DNA from: Opeltia flavorubescens
Taxonomy: Eukaryota; Ascomycota; Lecanoromycetes; Teloschistales; Teloschistaceae
DNA length: 64,000 bases
Assembly (NCBI GenBank): GCA_000442125.1
Contig: KE546977.1
Coordinates: 1,178,001 to 1,242,000, forward strand
Direction of reading: 5' to 3'
Part shown: in pieces, positions 46,933-56,905 of the stretch
How positions within the stretch are numbered: the stretch's first letter is position 1
How the letters are laid out: the number at the start of each line of letters is the position of its first letter
The notes under the pieces: model-generated
Databases searched by the model: none
What the model was told of the DNA's origin: nothing
What the model saw: the letters and a program-made list of their open reading frames with translations, nothing else
Program-made: the position numbers and the translations under genes

Positions 46933-47886
46933 ATGAAGCTCATAGTGACTGGTGCCACCGGGCTTGTCGGCTCCGAGGTCATCCGCCTCGCTCTTCGTAA
47001 TCCCGCCGTCACCTCTATCGTCGCCATTGCTCGCAAACCCGTCCTGGCTCCAGCCAGTAGTGCCGGATCCGAATCACAAACCTCCAAGCTACAATCTGTC
47101 ATCCTCGAGGACTGGACAAGTCCCTACCCGGAAGCCGTCATACAACATGTCAAGGACGCAGATGCGTGTATCTGGTATGCCGAACTCCCACCCCCTATCC
47201 GAAAAACTTCTCTACAGTCGTCAAAAATCACAGATTCACGGTCTAGAATACGCAACCTATGAGTAATCATTATCATCATCACAGGGCTCTAGCGGTCACC
47301 NCCTCGCAATCCAAAGATATGGATTTTGCAGAAGTCACCACTATCTGCTACGATTACACTGTAAACGGTCTGGCGGAAATGACGGCACATGCCCGAAAAC
47401 CATTCCGCTTCATCTACACCTCAGGCGTGACGGTCGAGCGCGATCAATCGAAGACGGCCCTACCATTCTTATCCGAGTACCGCCTCATGCGTGTATGTGT
47501 GAAAACCACTCTTCCTTCAGCACCAATCATCATCAATTCCGTCGAATAATATTTCCCACTTCCCCCCATGCTAACACGACGTTTAGGGACGCACCGAAAA
47601 CGCAATTCTTGATTTCGCGAAGCAGCAACAACAACACGGCGGTCATGGCGTCGAAGTCACCGTGGCGAAACCCGGCGGTATAGAGTCTCCGGGCCGCGAA
47701 GCCATCAGTGCTCCCTTTACTACCATGCTGGAGACCTTCGGCCACACCCCGACGGTGCATTTGTCGGAGCTCGCGGCCGCGATGCTGGATCAATGCTTAC
47801 ACGGCATCACAAAGGATCCCCTCTGGGGCGAAGACTTGGTGGAGATAGGTCGTCGGGCGTTGGCACCGGAGGACTACTTGAGGTGA
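46933..47886 (+). CDS. NAD(P)-binding atypical short-chain reductase/epimerase
   Basis: Three exons, 46933-47174, 47285-47492 and 47587-47886; 249 residues. The N-terminal dinucleotide motif is VTGATGLVGSEV, with a following IARKPV that suggests NADPH preference. The centre (TTICYDYTVNGLAEMTAHAR, RFIYTSGVTVERD) and the end (VTVAKPGGIESPGRE) match the NAD(P)-binding/NmrA-like atypical SDRs of fungi. No classic YxxxK pair is obvious, as usual in this subgroup, so the reaction is uncertain. It sits between the 7TM gene and the flavin oxidase gene and could be a cluster reductase. One unresolved base at 47301 gives one unknown residue without changing the frame. Confidence 0.82.
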
Positions 47887-48191
47887 GAGTTTTGGGGGCC
47901 GAAAAGATAAAGGGCGTCGGGGGCGGTTTCCTCAGTCAATTGATTTTTTATATATGATATTAAGGAAAAGAGAAATGGAGAAAATCTGATCGTTGTCCAT
48001 TCTATGCATGCATGAGACTTGTACAGCCCGCGTAATCCCCGGGCTCAATCCATTTGCAGCTGCAGATTAGGATTTGTAGTATTCGGTAAAGACAGATCGG
48101 ACATTCTCAAAAAGCTATTTGGTAAGTGGGAAAAAAGGAAAAGCGTGTTACTGAGAAACCTTACCGGCCAAATCGACAAATAAGCCAATAT

Positions 48192-49909
48192 CTATAGAGT
48201 AATGGGATAGTTATACCCGTAAACATTATTCGGATCCCACTTCTCCTTCAGCGATCTCAGACGCGGCAAATTTTCCGCCGAGTACAGAGTTACCAGAGCC
48301 TCGTCTCCGTGACCATATGAGACATAAAGTTCAGGCTGCGGAAACCCACTAACGGCAGAGAAATTCCTGCGCGCAGAGCGTGCGAAATCGTTGATCTGGC
48401 GATCTAGTCGATTATTCGCAGCATCGTAAGCGAAGTTTAATAGGCTATGTTTACGAGCTTCATTAGCCTCCTCGAAAAGGGTGATGGGGGGAAGAGTCTC
48501 TCACAGATGCACTGTGATATTACGCCATGGGTATGCCGTAGCAGAGGAGGGCACGGCTTCCACCCCTTGCTTGGGGAAGAACTCGATGAAGTATACCGTT
48601 CCACCGAGCTCCGCAGACATGGAAGAAGTGAGATGTTCATAATTTTCGTAGAAGGCTTGGAAGGCATCGACATCAACTCGGTAGACAGCAGAGCCGTACA
48701 CATTATGCGTTGAGTCAGTCGGGCACGTATAGTTGGCCGGTTCACTTCCAAAGAAAGAGACGGAGTTGATTGCGGACCAAGGAATCATCGAAAAATTGTG
48801 CCTGACAGGAGAAGCCGCGAGAAGTGGTTGTAAATACTTTGCACCCTCACTTTGAGAGCCGGCATAGACTGCATTCACAAGTATGACTGACTAAACGAAG
48901 CGTGATATGTCAGCCAGTGCCGCCTTGTATTGATTGACGGGAAACTTACGCCCCCTATTTCTGGCGAATATGTCGCGAGCAGGATGAAGGATAACTCGGC
49001 TGGTAGGCCATCCTCGAATGACTTGAAATACTCCAAGATGGCTCGGCTAGTATTGGGCGCGAACAGAAAGTCTGCGTTCAGAACCAATGGGACCGTTTCA
49101 TCATAGACGGAGTACTTTGCCTCGAGTATGGTGCCATAATTGAAGCCGGCTCCACGAACTCCCCAGAAAAGGTCCGAGTGCTCCGTAGTAGAGACTGTGA
49201 TGATTTTACCTGCTGCTGTAACCATTTTCACGCTCAATAAGGAATCCAAAAGCATTCCATGCAGGCCATTGTATCTACCCACGCCACCACCGAGCGTGGC
49301 ACCCACCATACCGACGCAAGACTCAGATCCAATGGCTTATCCACCGTCAATATCTTTCACATGCTTCCGAGAGGGAAGAAGGCCTACAAAGTTCTTTGTG
49401 AGCCTGACCAAGAGGACCAAGGACGTCGCGGAAACGGACTGAGCCGCCTATGGTCAAGGTGTTGCCTTTGATGTCAATATCAACGCTGTCGAAGTTCGAG
49501 AGATCGATTTCGATCCCATGGGTAAGTCGACCAAGGGTAGTTGCGAAGCCGTGCCCACCACCTGTAGACAGGAAAGGAATGGAGGAGTTGGCTGCATATC
49601 CGATCTGCCATACCGGTTAGCCTTCTTTTCAAGTAGCCATGAGGCTGGAAGAGAAAAGCTTGCAATCTTTGCCACGTCCTCTTTAGTCGCTGGNTTCACA
49701 GCAATGATGTAGCTCGGTGCTTCGTAATTCGACCATCGTTGCGTGTAATGGGACGCAGGGAGTAGCTGTGAACGTAAAGAGAGGCCCAAGGCAAGAATCT
49801 CAGGTATTATGTTCTCACGAGCCGTGGAAGCTAGATTGATCATCAACAGCAATACAGCAGCCGGGTGAAACCAATGCATCTTGCCGTCAATTGGCCAGAA
49901 GAATTTCAA
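48192..49909 (-). CDS. Secreted BBE-type FAD-linked oxidase
   Basis: Five exons on the minus strand: 49909-49664, 49604-49388, 49335-48950, 48890-48505 and 48444-48192; 495 residues. The start MKFFWPIDGKMHWFHPAAVL has a signal-peptide-like core (AAVLLLMINLASTA). The PCMH-type FAD domain runs from VXPATKEDVAKI; His in STGGGHGF and Cys in SESCVGMVGATLGGG are at the places of the two covalent flavin links in berberine-bridge enzymes. The C-terminal BBE element KWDPNNVYGYNYPI is intact. Such enzymes oxidise alcohols or drive oxidative ring closures. The first intron (49663-49605) must use a GC donor; every other join is GT-AG. An N at 49694 hides one residue. The frame-preserving introns and intact motifs argue for a working gene. 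A cluster role is inferred from position. Confidence 0.85.
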
Positions 49910-50568
49910 AGATTGCGAAGAGAGAGAGACATGTAAATATCATCTGCTTACTATATAACCATTCTGTCTCAAGGATCATCCCAAAGTCTATGACTTCATA
50001 ACACCAATGATTTCCTATCACAAGGAGTTACCGAAGACGAGGATTAGATTGATAGGCATTAGTATGACTAGGCAAATATCCATCCAAGCCTGCTGAGAGG
50101 CTGTGTGGTATCGAGTACGCCGCAGACATCTGCACGGTTTACCTCCGGTATCTACCAAAGGAGACGATTTGCAAGCGAGATCAAGAGGCACAGCCTAATA
50201 GGCAAGCTGAACTGCGGGAGATGTCTGATGTCACTGCCTACGCAGGTGCACCTAGCAATGCACAGCAAAGGTGGAGGTCGAGATAAGCAAATGGTAAATG
50301 CACAATTTCAGGCTGCCAACGTGTCACAAAGCCTTTCGGGCCTTTCTGTCATCAAGGTATGGAGTAACTCGACATTAGAAGTATCAGATGATACCTGTAA
50401 GTTATCAATCGGACTATATGTCGAGGTAAGAGTGTGCGTGATTCATACTGATAGAGATGATATGGCATATCGCAATGGCCGGGCCCCCTTTAATAGTAAT
50501 GCTGCTAAAATATATTTAGTCTTGCCTACGTAGGCTTAGCGTACTTAATTTCCCCTCGAGCCACCTAG
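49910..50568. other. Intergenic, no gene seen
   Basis: Upstream of the flavin oxidase gene and left of the MITE-like element. A 142-codon frame at 50105-50533 has no protein-like character. Confidence 0.4.
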
Positions 50569-50604
50569 GCACGCGGAGTAAAAAAATGTTTGGACACCAA
50601 AACT
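50569..50604 (+). repeat. Left terminal inverted repeat of the MITE-like element
   Basis: 36 bp; pairs with 50767-50802 with three mismatches, all within positions 15-20 of the repeat. Confidence 0.75.
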
Positions 50605-50766
50605 ATTGCGCACCACCCCAAGATCATCTTTCAATTACCAACTTGCCGAAATATACCTTATAAGTATAGTCTTGTATCGCACCAATTCTGAAAATAATTA
50701 TAAAATTGTTTTCAAGGCTTCAGCTCATGAGTTGTGGATTCTGTTGTGGAAAATAGCACTCTGGAA

Positions 50767-50802
50767 AGTTTTGGTGTCCAAAGAATTGTTTACTCCGCGT
50801 GC
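50767..50802 (-). repeat. Right terminal inverted repeat of the MITE-like element
   Basis: Reverse complement of the left repeat at 33 of 36 positions. Confidence 0.75.
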
Positions 50803-51315
50803 GAGGCTCGTTCTCCAATACATCTTGCTAGTTCACCTACTTTCGTAACCGCCTATCTTTGTAACAAGTGATGAGTATAGCTTTAATAAAATCTTCACAG
50901 GGGAACTTCGAACATTCGGAAGTCAAGCGCATCTAATCTCCAAGCGCTGCTACCTCTACGCACAGAAAGAGAAAGGCGATGGAACAAAGCGGCCTCAAGT
51001 TTTTTTGTAGAGAGCACAAGGCAAGAAGAACTCAGTTCGAAGGGACAGGTGCTTCTGAGGATCAAATTGTCATTGTACACATTAATGAGAAACACTTTAT
51101 CACTTCGCAAATGACAGAATGAACATTACCAGTGCAAGCTGATACTTCATGACAATACCGGATGCACTCATGAATAGCTGGGAAACCATTGATGTAAAGA
51201 TTTGCTTCGCTTATTGCTGGCTGTTTCAGATTACCTGCTGGCCGGGTATTCTTTAAGACCATGATAGATGAACCATCCACAACCAACAAGCTTTTCAACA
51301 CCCAGCAATCGACTC
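50803..51315. other. Intergenic, RPL35 3' side
   Basis: Between the MITE-like element and the last RPL35 exon; probably holds the RPL35 3' UTR. No coding frame is supported. Confidence 0.4.
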
Positions 51316-51996
51316 CTAAGCCTCGGCCTACAAGAGTATATATTAACACAATTGAATCCAAATGAAAACTCGATTTCCTTGAAGCAATTTTCCTCATCCC
51401 TCGCGTCCAGCCATAGGTGGAATATAAAGACAAACATACCTTCACTGCATACTTCCGTTGCGGGAAGTGCATCTGCCTCTTCTTCTGCTTCTCTGACACT
51501 ATTGACGCCTCATGTTTCGTCAGCCGCCTCCTCATCGCTCGTGTTTTCTTCGCCCGTAGGTCGAGCGGTAGGTATTTCTTGTTTTTGTAGAAAATGCGGA
51601 GCTGGGAGCGCTGATTGGCGTTTATCACTGTAAGGACGCGAGCGATAGATTTGCGGAGATCGTGGCTGTATGGAGGAGATCTCAATTAGTATATCTCCGA
51701 CAATTCATAGATGATTGCGCCATAGCGTTGGGCGAATAGATGCCCGGCTCGCTTCGACCGCTTGCTTGGAAGGTGGAAATATCTTGTGCAGCATACATCT
51801 TTGTGAGCTTGGAGTTCGCACCACCAGCAACTTTCTGCGTTCGTAACGTGGCGAGCTCGGCCTTGAGGTCGACGAGTTGTTTCTTCAGATCATCTTTGTT
51901 CTTGCCCCAGAGCTGGGCAGCTTTGATTTTGGTCGTTGACTAACTGCGTCAGCGATTGGACGAATACTTGATCTCTCGATTTGCGCAGCTTACCAT
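51316..51996 (-). CDS. RPL35: 60S ribosomal protein L35 (uL29)
   Basis: Four exons on the minus strand: 51996-51994 (the ATG alone), 51939-51797, 51665-51440 and 51327-51316 (12 nt coding AEA and stop); 127 residues. The protein starts [20 protein letters not shown] and contains [54 protein letters not shown] and ends [12 protein letters not shown], a full uL29 match. It lies at the exit of the 60S peptide tunnel. A start codon alone in exon 1 followed at once by an intron is typical of fungal ribosomal-protein genes. It shares a 270-bp divergent promoter region with GOS1. Assignment is certain; the tiny last exon follows from phase, splice sites and the expected length. Confidence 0.95.
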
Positions 51997-52266
51997 CTTG
52001 ATCGATTGGCAGGCTTGTCGTGATGTCGCAAAAGCAAAGCCCTGGTTCGAGATGGAAATTTGAAATTGTGCGTTCGTGCTCGGATGAGGCTGAATAAGCG
52101 GTAGCGCTAAACTGGTTTCGTCGGAGGATCTGGAGATCCGCAACGACATCGAATATTCGGACCAGGCAACTCCAACAAATCAACCCATGATGCTGAGTTC
52201 AGAACCAAGCTGGTACCTATCATCCTCCCGAAGTCCCAAAACAAATCATAACTCAACTTCACCGCA
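51997..52266. promoter_or_regulatory. Shared divergent promoter, RPL35 / GOS1
   Basis: 270 bp between two start codons. It must drive a highly expressed ribosomal-protein gene on one side and a Golgi SNARE gene on the other. No motif is claimed. Confidence 0.5.
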
Positions 52267-53063
52267 ATGTCCATGTCCACGGGCAACGGATGGGCGCAAA
52301 TCCGACAACAGACTCGATCTCTAGAAGCCCAAGTGAATAACACCCCAATTTTCACAATACGAATACAAAGCTGACATGAAACCAGACAGACACCCTCTTC
52401 CATACCTACTCCCGCTTCGCCTCCACCCCGAACCTCCCTCAAATCCCCACAGAAGAAGAAACAAAAACCGAGTTCCAAATCCAAGAGCTCCTCGAAAAAG
52501 TATTCCCTCTCCCCTTCCCCACCCCCCTCCAAAAACTAACGAAACCTCAATAGCGAGAATCCCTAATCTCTCAACTCACCCGCCACCTCGACAGCGAACC
52601 CCTCCTCACCGCCTCCGCCCTCAAGCAAAACAACCTAACCCGACACCGCTCAACCCTGCAGGAAGATCGACAAACACTCACCCGCTTACGCTCCACTATA
52701 AGCAGCGCCCGCCAAAAAGCAAACCTACTCTCCTCCGTCCGCTCTGATATCTCCGCCTACCGCTCCTCAGCCTCCGCAAACGAAAACGCCGAGGCGGATT
52801 ACATGCTTGATGAGCGGTCGCGCATCGATCGCAGTCATGGTGTGGCGGACAGTGTGCTCAGCCAGGCGTATGCGGTGAATGAGCAGTTTGGCGTGCAGAG
52901 GGAGATGTTGGGGAATGTGCAGAGGAGGATCGTGGGGGCGGCGGGTAAGGTGCCTGGGATTAATGGGTTGATTGGGAGGATTGGGGCGAAGAAGAGGAGG
53001 GATGGGATTATTCTGGGGGGCTTCATTGCATTTTGTATGCTGATGTTTTTGTACTTTATGTAA
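52267..53063 (+). CDS. GOS1: Golgi SNARE Gos1
   Basis: Three exons, 52267-52332, 52386-52499 and 52554-53063, all in phase 0; 229 residues (yeast Gos1 is 223). The start MSMSTGNGWAQIRQQTRSLE and the coiled part LSQLTRHLDSEP-like, NLTRHRSTLQEDRQTLTRLR match the Gos1/GS28 N-terminal helices. The SNARE motif (VADSVLSQAYAVNEQFGVQR, then EMLGNVQRRIVGAAGKVPGI) has the zero-layer Gln, and the C-terminal anchor (GIILGGFIAFCMLMFLYFM) is a tail anchor. It acts in intra-Golgi and endosome-to-Golgi fusion with Sed5, Ykt6 and Sft1. An in-frame ATG two codons later (52273) is an alternative start. SFT2, a factor in the same step, lies 27 kb away. Confidence 0.93.
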
Positions 53064-53246
53064 CATGTGCTGGCGCCCATTTCTGCGAACTGTGGCTGCT
53101 TTTTCCTGATGGGGAATGGGATTTGTGATAAGCGTGGAGTTAGGGAGACGTAGCATACAAGCGAGGTTCAAGTGTGACCTTGCGTGAATATTGGGTATCT
53201 ATTGTTCGATATTGATTATGCATTCAATTCCCTGTCGATGTAGCTC

Positions 53247-54280
53247 TCACCATAATCTCCACCCCTTTTCTTTCCTCCACCCCTCCATCAGTCTCCTCGC
53301 CCCAGTCCTCAATGCCTCCTTCTCCTCGCCCTCCGCATTCGCACTTCCCGCCCACCTTATCCTACAAAGCCAGTCCACCAGATACACATACCCCACCTTC
53401 GCATTCCCCATCCCAATTGCCTCCCGAATCTCCTCATTGATCCCCCTCCTCACCAAAAAGTATCTCTCCCAGTCCTCCTCTCTTCTCTGCTTCCTGATAC
53501 CACCCATGAATGTCCTTACGATTAAAGCCTTTATCCAATCCTCCTCGATATTCACCTCCACTTTCTGCAACAACGGTTGGCTTTCTTCTTTTTCAGCCCC
53601 TGTTATCAATTCCATGAGCTCGGGATGTTGTTTCTCGTCAACAAATGATTGAGTTTGTAGCTCCGCCCATCGGCCTGAATACACGCTCACAATAGAAATG
53701 CGATCGTGTAGCACGGACGTGGTGTCTGAAGGTGTTTTGGGTGAAGCGAGCGTAGAGCCAACCATGTTGGGGAAGTAGAGAGATTTTTCAGCTCGGAAGA
53801 TGCGGGAGGGAGCGGTGAAGGTTTTGCCCTTGTGGTATTTGGTTCGGGACCAATCGCGGAAGTAGGGTTTCGCGGCTTGTTTGGTTCTGTGAAAGAATGA
53901 GCTTGCTGTCAGGTTGAAGGATTGTGTCGTCTTGATCATATGGGAATGGTAGGACAGAGATCTAGAACGTACAACTGTTCTCGACGTACAAGATGCTTGT
54001 CGTAGTTGAAGAAGTCGTCTCTTCTCTGCCGCCATGTTCGAGGATCTACACCGCTGTTCTCCCCTGGCTTAGGTGAAAATTTGACGCCGATGGGACGCGA
54101 AAGAGGTTTGAGAGCATGGTCATCTGGTTTTGGCTCCTCGGGACTAAGGATTTTGGCTGCGGTGGAGGCATTACGGCGTGATCGTGGTTGCTGTACAAGA
54201 CGCAGGCATGATGAACATACGTATCGTGTAAGCGGAGTAGAACGCGGAAATATGAGAAGGGCAGGAAATGACGCAGACAT
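53247..54280 (-). CDS. ATP10: Mitochondrial ATP synthase assembly factor Atp10
   Basis: Two exons, 54280-53973 and 53886-53247, joined as EQL|TKQAAKPYFRDWS; 315 residues. The N-terminus is basic with a presequence look (MSASFPALLIFPRSTPLTRY, then RSRRNASTAAKI). The Atp10 domain is clear: YFRDWSRTKYHKGKTF, FRAEKSLYFPNMVGSTLA, ISIVSVYSGRWAELQTQSF, and KVGYVYLVDWLCRIRWAGSA. Atp10 is a matrix-side inner-membrane chaperone needed for Fo subunit 6 (Atp6) assembly. It is convergent with GOS1 (184 bp between stops). The C-terminus (GARRLMEGWRKEKGWRLW) is usual for fungal copies. Confidence 0.93.
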
Positions 54281-54812
54281 AGACGTTTAATCTAAATGTG
54301 TCACGATATCGAGGGAATGGAAACCCATGTTTACTTCTTTGAGCTTAGCAGCATCGGCCTACAATGCTAACCCTTTCGAGTGTATGCTGGTATGACATCA
54401 TATTCGACGCTTTGACCTGTTCAACGGGATTTGTCGAAATTATTGGATATAGTAATCTTACGATATGCATACAGATGCGTAGATTTTGATACTTATAAGT
54501 TGCAGAACACTCTAAGATTATTAAAAATGACAGCCCTTATTAGCAACACGATCACTGACAGCACGCTTTGAGAACTGAAAGGAAATAATAGTCTCACTGA
54601 ATGATGGCGAGACTCTACAATTTCTGGTTCTCTCACGTCGAGATCTGACCTCTCGTCAAGCTATGCACGCTCAACTCCATAGTGATATCCAATTTATCCA
54701 CTAGGTTCGCCCGGACCGTGATCATGGATTACCCCAGCCTCCATCCATTCCAGAAAAAGGACAGGCTGATATCACTGTCCATAGACCTCACTATTGTACC
54801 AAAAAACCCTTT
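54281..54812. other. Intergenic, no gene seen
   Basis: AT-rich 530 bp between the ATP10 start and the P450 stop; separates the housekeeping island from the P450-prenyltransferase pair. Confidence 0.4.
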
Positions 54813-56552
54813 TTAGACCCTGCTTCGAAATTCTACCTCAGGCCCATCCTTCTCCGCCTGCCATCGATCCTTGAGCCCAAACTCTCCCTTCCTCTCCTCC
54901 TCAACCCCATCCCCCAAATATCCCATCCTCGACACCTCTGTAAGCCTCATATCGAACAAAAACACCGTCCTTGCAACCACAGTTCTCAATTCCATATACG
55001 CCAATTTATACCCAATGCAACCGCTAGGCCCGTAGCTAAACGGGAAAAACCCACTCCGTGCCCGCTCCACCGTCTCTTCTGTGACGAGAGGAGAGGAGCC
55101 AGGGATCCAGCGTTCCGGGTAAAAGGAAAAAGGATCGCTGAAGTAAGCGGGGTTGTGGTGGATGGAGTAGAAGCCTGTTCCTATGACTGTGCCAGCGGGG
55201 ATGACGTGGCCATCGACGACGAGTCCGCCAGGGAGGACTTCGCGGGGCACGGTGCCAGTGACGGGAGGGGACATACGCATCGTTTCATCGATGCAGGCGC
55301 GGAGGTAGGTACATGACGTCAACTTTCCGCTGGAGTAGTTCTCGATTTCATCCATGTGGATGAATGTAGAGCGGATTTCCTTTTCCAATTTCTGCAAGAC
55401 GCGGGGGTGATGGGTGAGGGAGTAGAATACGCCGGCGATGGCTGTGGCGGGAGTGTCGGAGCCGGCGATTATCAAGAGGTTGCTTTCGGCCCAAAGTTCG
55501 GGGGTTGAGAAACCTTGACCTGTAAGTGGGTCTTTAGCGTGGAGGAGGTAGGAGAAGAAGTCCTTTCGGTCGGTGTCTGTGCCTTGTTTGGTTCGCTGTA
55601 GGGCCTGTGCTTTGCTGAAGTTCATGAATTCGTTCCGATCGCGAACGAGGTTTGGGAAGAGGATTTTGTCGAGTCCTAGGCGGTGGATGATTGGTAGGGT
55701 ACCACACTATTATCATTTCCTGTGAGCTGTGGGACGACGATTCTTGCCGGGAATGTATAACTTACGATCATGCAGCGCCAGGCATTGTGGAATATCAGAT
55801 CTACCACGTCACGATGATCGGGCTTCTCGAGCATCCCGAAGGAGCTTTTGCCAAAGGAGAGTTCTGCTAGGATATCGAAGGTCAAGTAGTTGGCCATCAA
55901 TGACATGTTTTTGGGTTCACCCCATTCCCCTTTCATTCTTGCCTCTTCCGATAGCAATTGGCTGCAGAAGATGTTAACGTTACGAGTGACGCAATGCTCG
56001 ATATCGCGTAGAGCGGTATCCGAGAAGGCATGAGCCAAGGTACGCCTATGAGGATTGTCAATTCAGGCTATTGAATGGGTCCGGCTGAGATACTGACCTC
56101 TTTCGAGCATGGATTGCCTTGTCAATGCAGGTCCACACGCTATAAGCACCTTCGACAGGAGGGAAAACGCTGTACCAATCCGACTTTTTCACATTGGCTT
56201 TGTGGCCGTAAATTTCCTTTAGCCCTGTGCTTGTGTTAACAGATATCTGGTTCGGACCGTAGCGAACGATGTCTCCGTGCTTCTTGTGCAACCTCCAGAA
56301 GGTAATATGGCGATCTCCTATGATCGAGTGATAGAGAGGGTAGAGCTCTGTGACTTTGGCGAGCCATGGCCCGGGGTATTTAGCAAGTGGATGGAACTTC
56401 AATCGGTAGATTACCAGGCCCACAACATATGAAAGTACAAAGATGAGTACCGCGAGTAGCCATTGGCTTTGATACGCCATGCCATAGAGCTTCTCGAACC
56501 CCGACATCTCTATTTTGGTTGTTGTAGATGGAAGCCCGGGAAAACCATTCAT
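54813..56552 (-). CDS. Cytochrome P450 monooxygenase
   Basis: Three exons on the minus strand, 56552-56098, 56045-55766 and 55706-54813; 542 residues. An N-terminal membrane anchor (WLLAVLIFVLSYVVGLVIYR) is followed by a Pro-rich hinge (FHPLAKYPGPWLAK). The I-helix reads LLIIAGSDTPATAIAG, the ExxR motif is ETMR, PERW is FYPERWIPG, and the heme loop is FFPFSYGPSGCIGYKLA with the ligand Cys at about 475. These are all needed for an active microsomal class II P450. It resembles the large fungal group around benzoate 4-hydroxylase and isotrichodermin C-15 hydroxylase; no CYP number can be given. An in-frame ATG at codon 16 (MSGFEKLYG) could be the real start. It diverges from the prenyltransferase gene with 353 bp between starts, which points to a shared pathway. 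Confidence 0.92.
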
Positions 56553-56905
56553 TGTTAGACGTTACTCAGCATGACGAATGACAGCAGATCGGGCACATCT
56601 CCGCGATAAGAAAATGTTGGAGATAACAAATGTGGTAATGATAGTAAAAACCTCCTTCATAGGACTTGAATTGATGTCACAGATAAAAAAAGGACAAGTG
56701 AACGTCAGTACGAAAACGAAGGAGATTTTAGTCCTGTACGTACTCTGATAATGACGAAGGAAGTTGATTTCTTATGGCCTTCGTTGCCTTTTCATTGTAA
56801 GATTTTCAGAACATCTCCATATGCCTCTTCGCACAAATATATCTTGGGACATATTGTAATATCTCCTCTTCGAAGGTTTGAACACACTCGGCAATAAAGC
56901 GTGTC
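56553..56905. promoter_or_regulatory. Shared divergent promoter, P450 / aromatic prenyltransferase
   Basis: 353 bp between the two start codons, compact enough for joint control. No specific binding site is claimed. Confidence 0.5.

Larger units (their letters stand above)
50569..50802. mobile_element. MITE-like element with 36-bp terminal inverted repeats
   Basis: 234 bp bounded by inverted repeats, left 50569-50604 and right 50767-50802, identical at 33 of 36 positions by my reading. Both begin gcacgcggagtaaa on their own strand and end ttggacaccaaaact. The interior is AT-rich and carries no transposase frame, so this is a non-autonomous DNA transposon. An additional short match (cgagcc, about 6 bp outside each end) suggests the repeats may extend further with an indel. 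No clear target-site duplication is seen next to the 36-bp ends. The superfamily cannot be named from the sequence. Confidence 0.72.

Noticed and set aside
48192-49909. Flavin oxidase as a pseudogene
   Set aside because: All frame changes are explained by introns of 50-60 bp, and all cofactor motifs plus the BBE end are intact.
50105-50533. 142-codon plus-strand frame left of the MITE-like element
   Set aside because: No motif, no hydrophobic pattern, no splice partners; chance frame.
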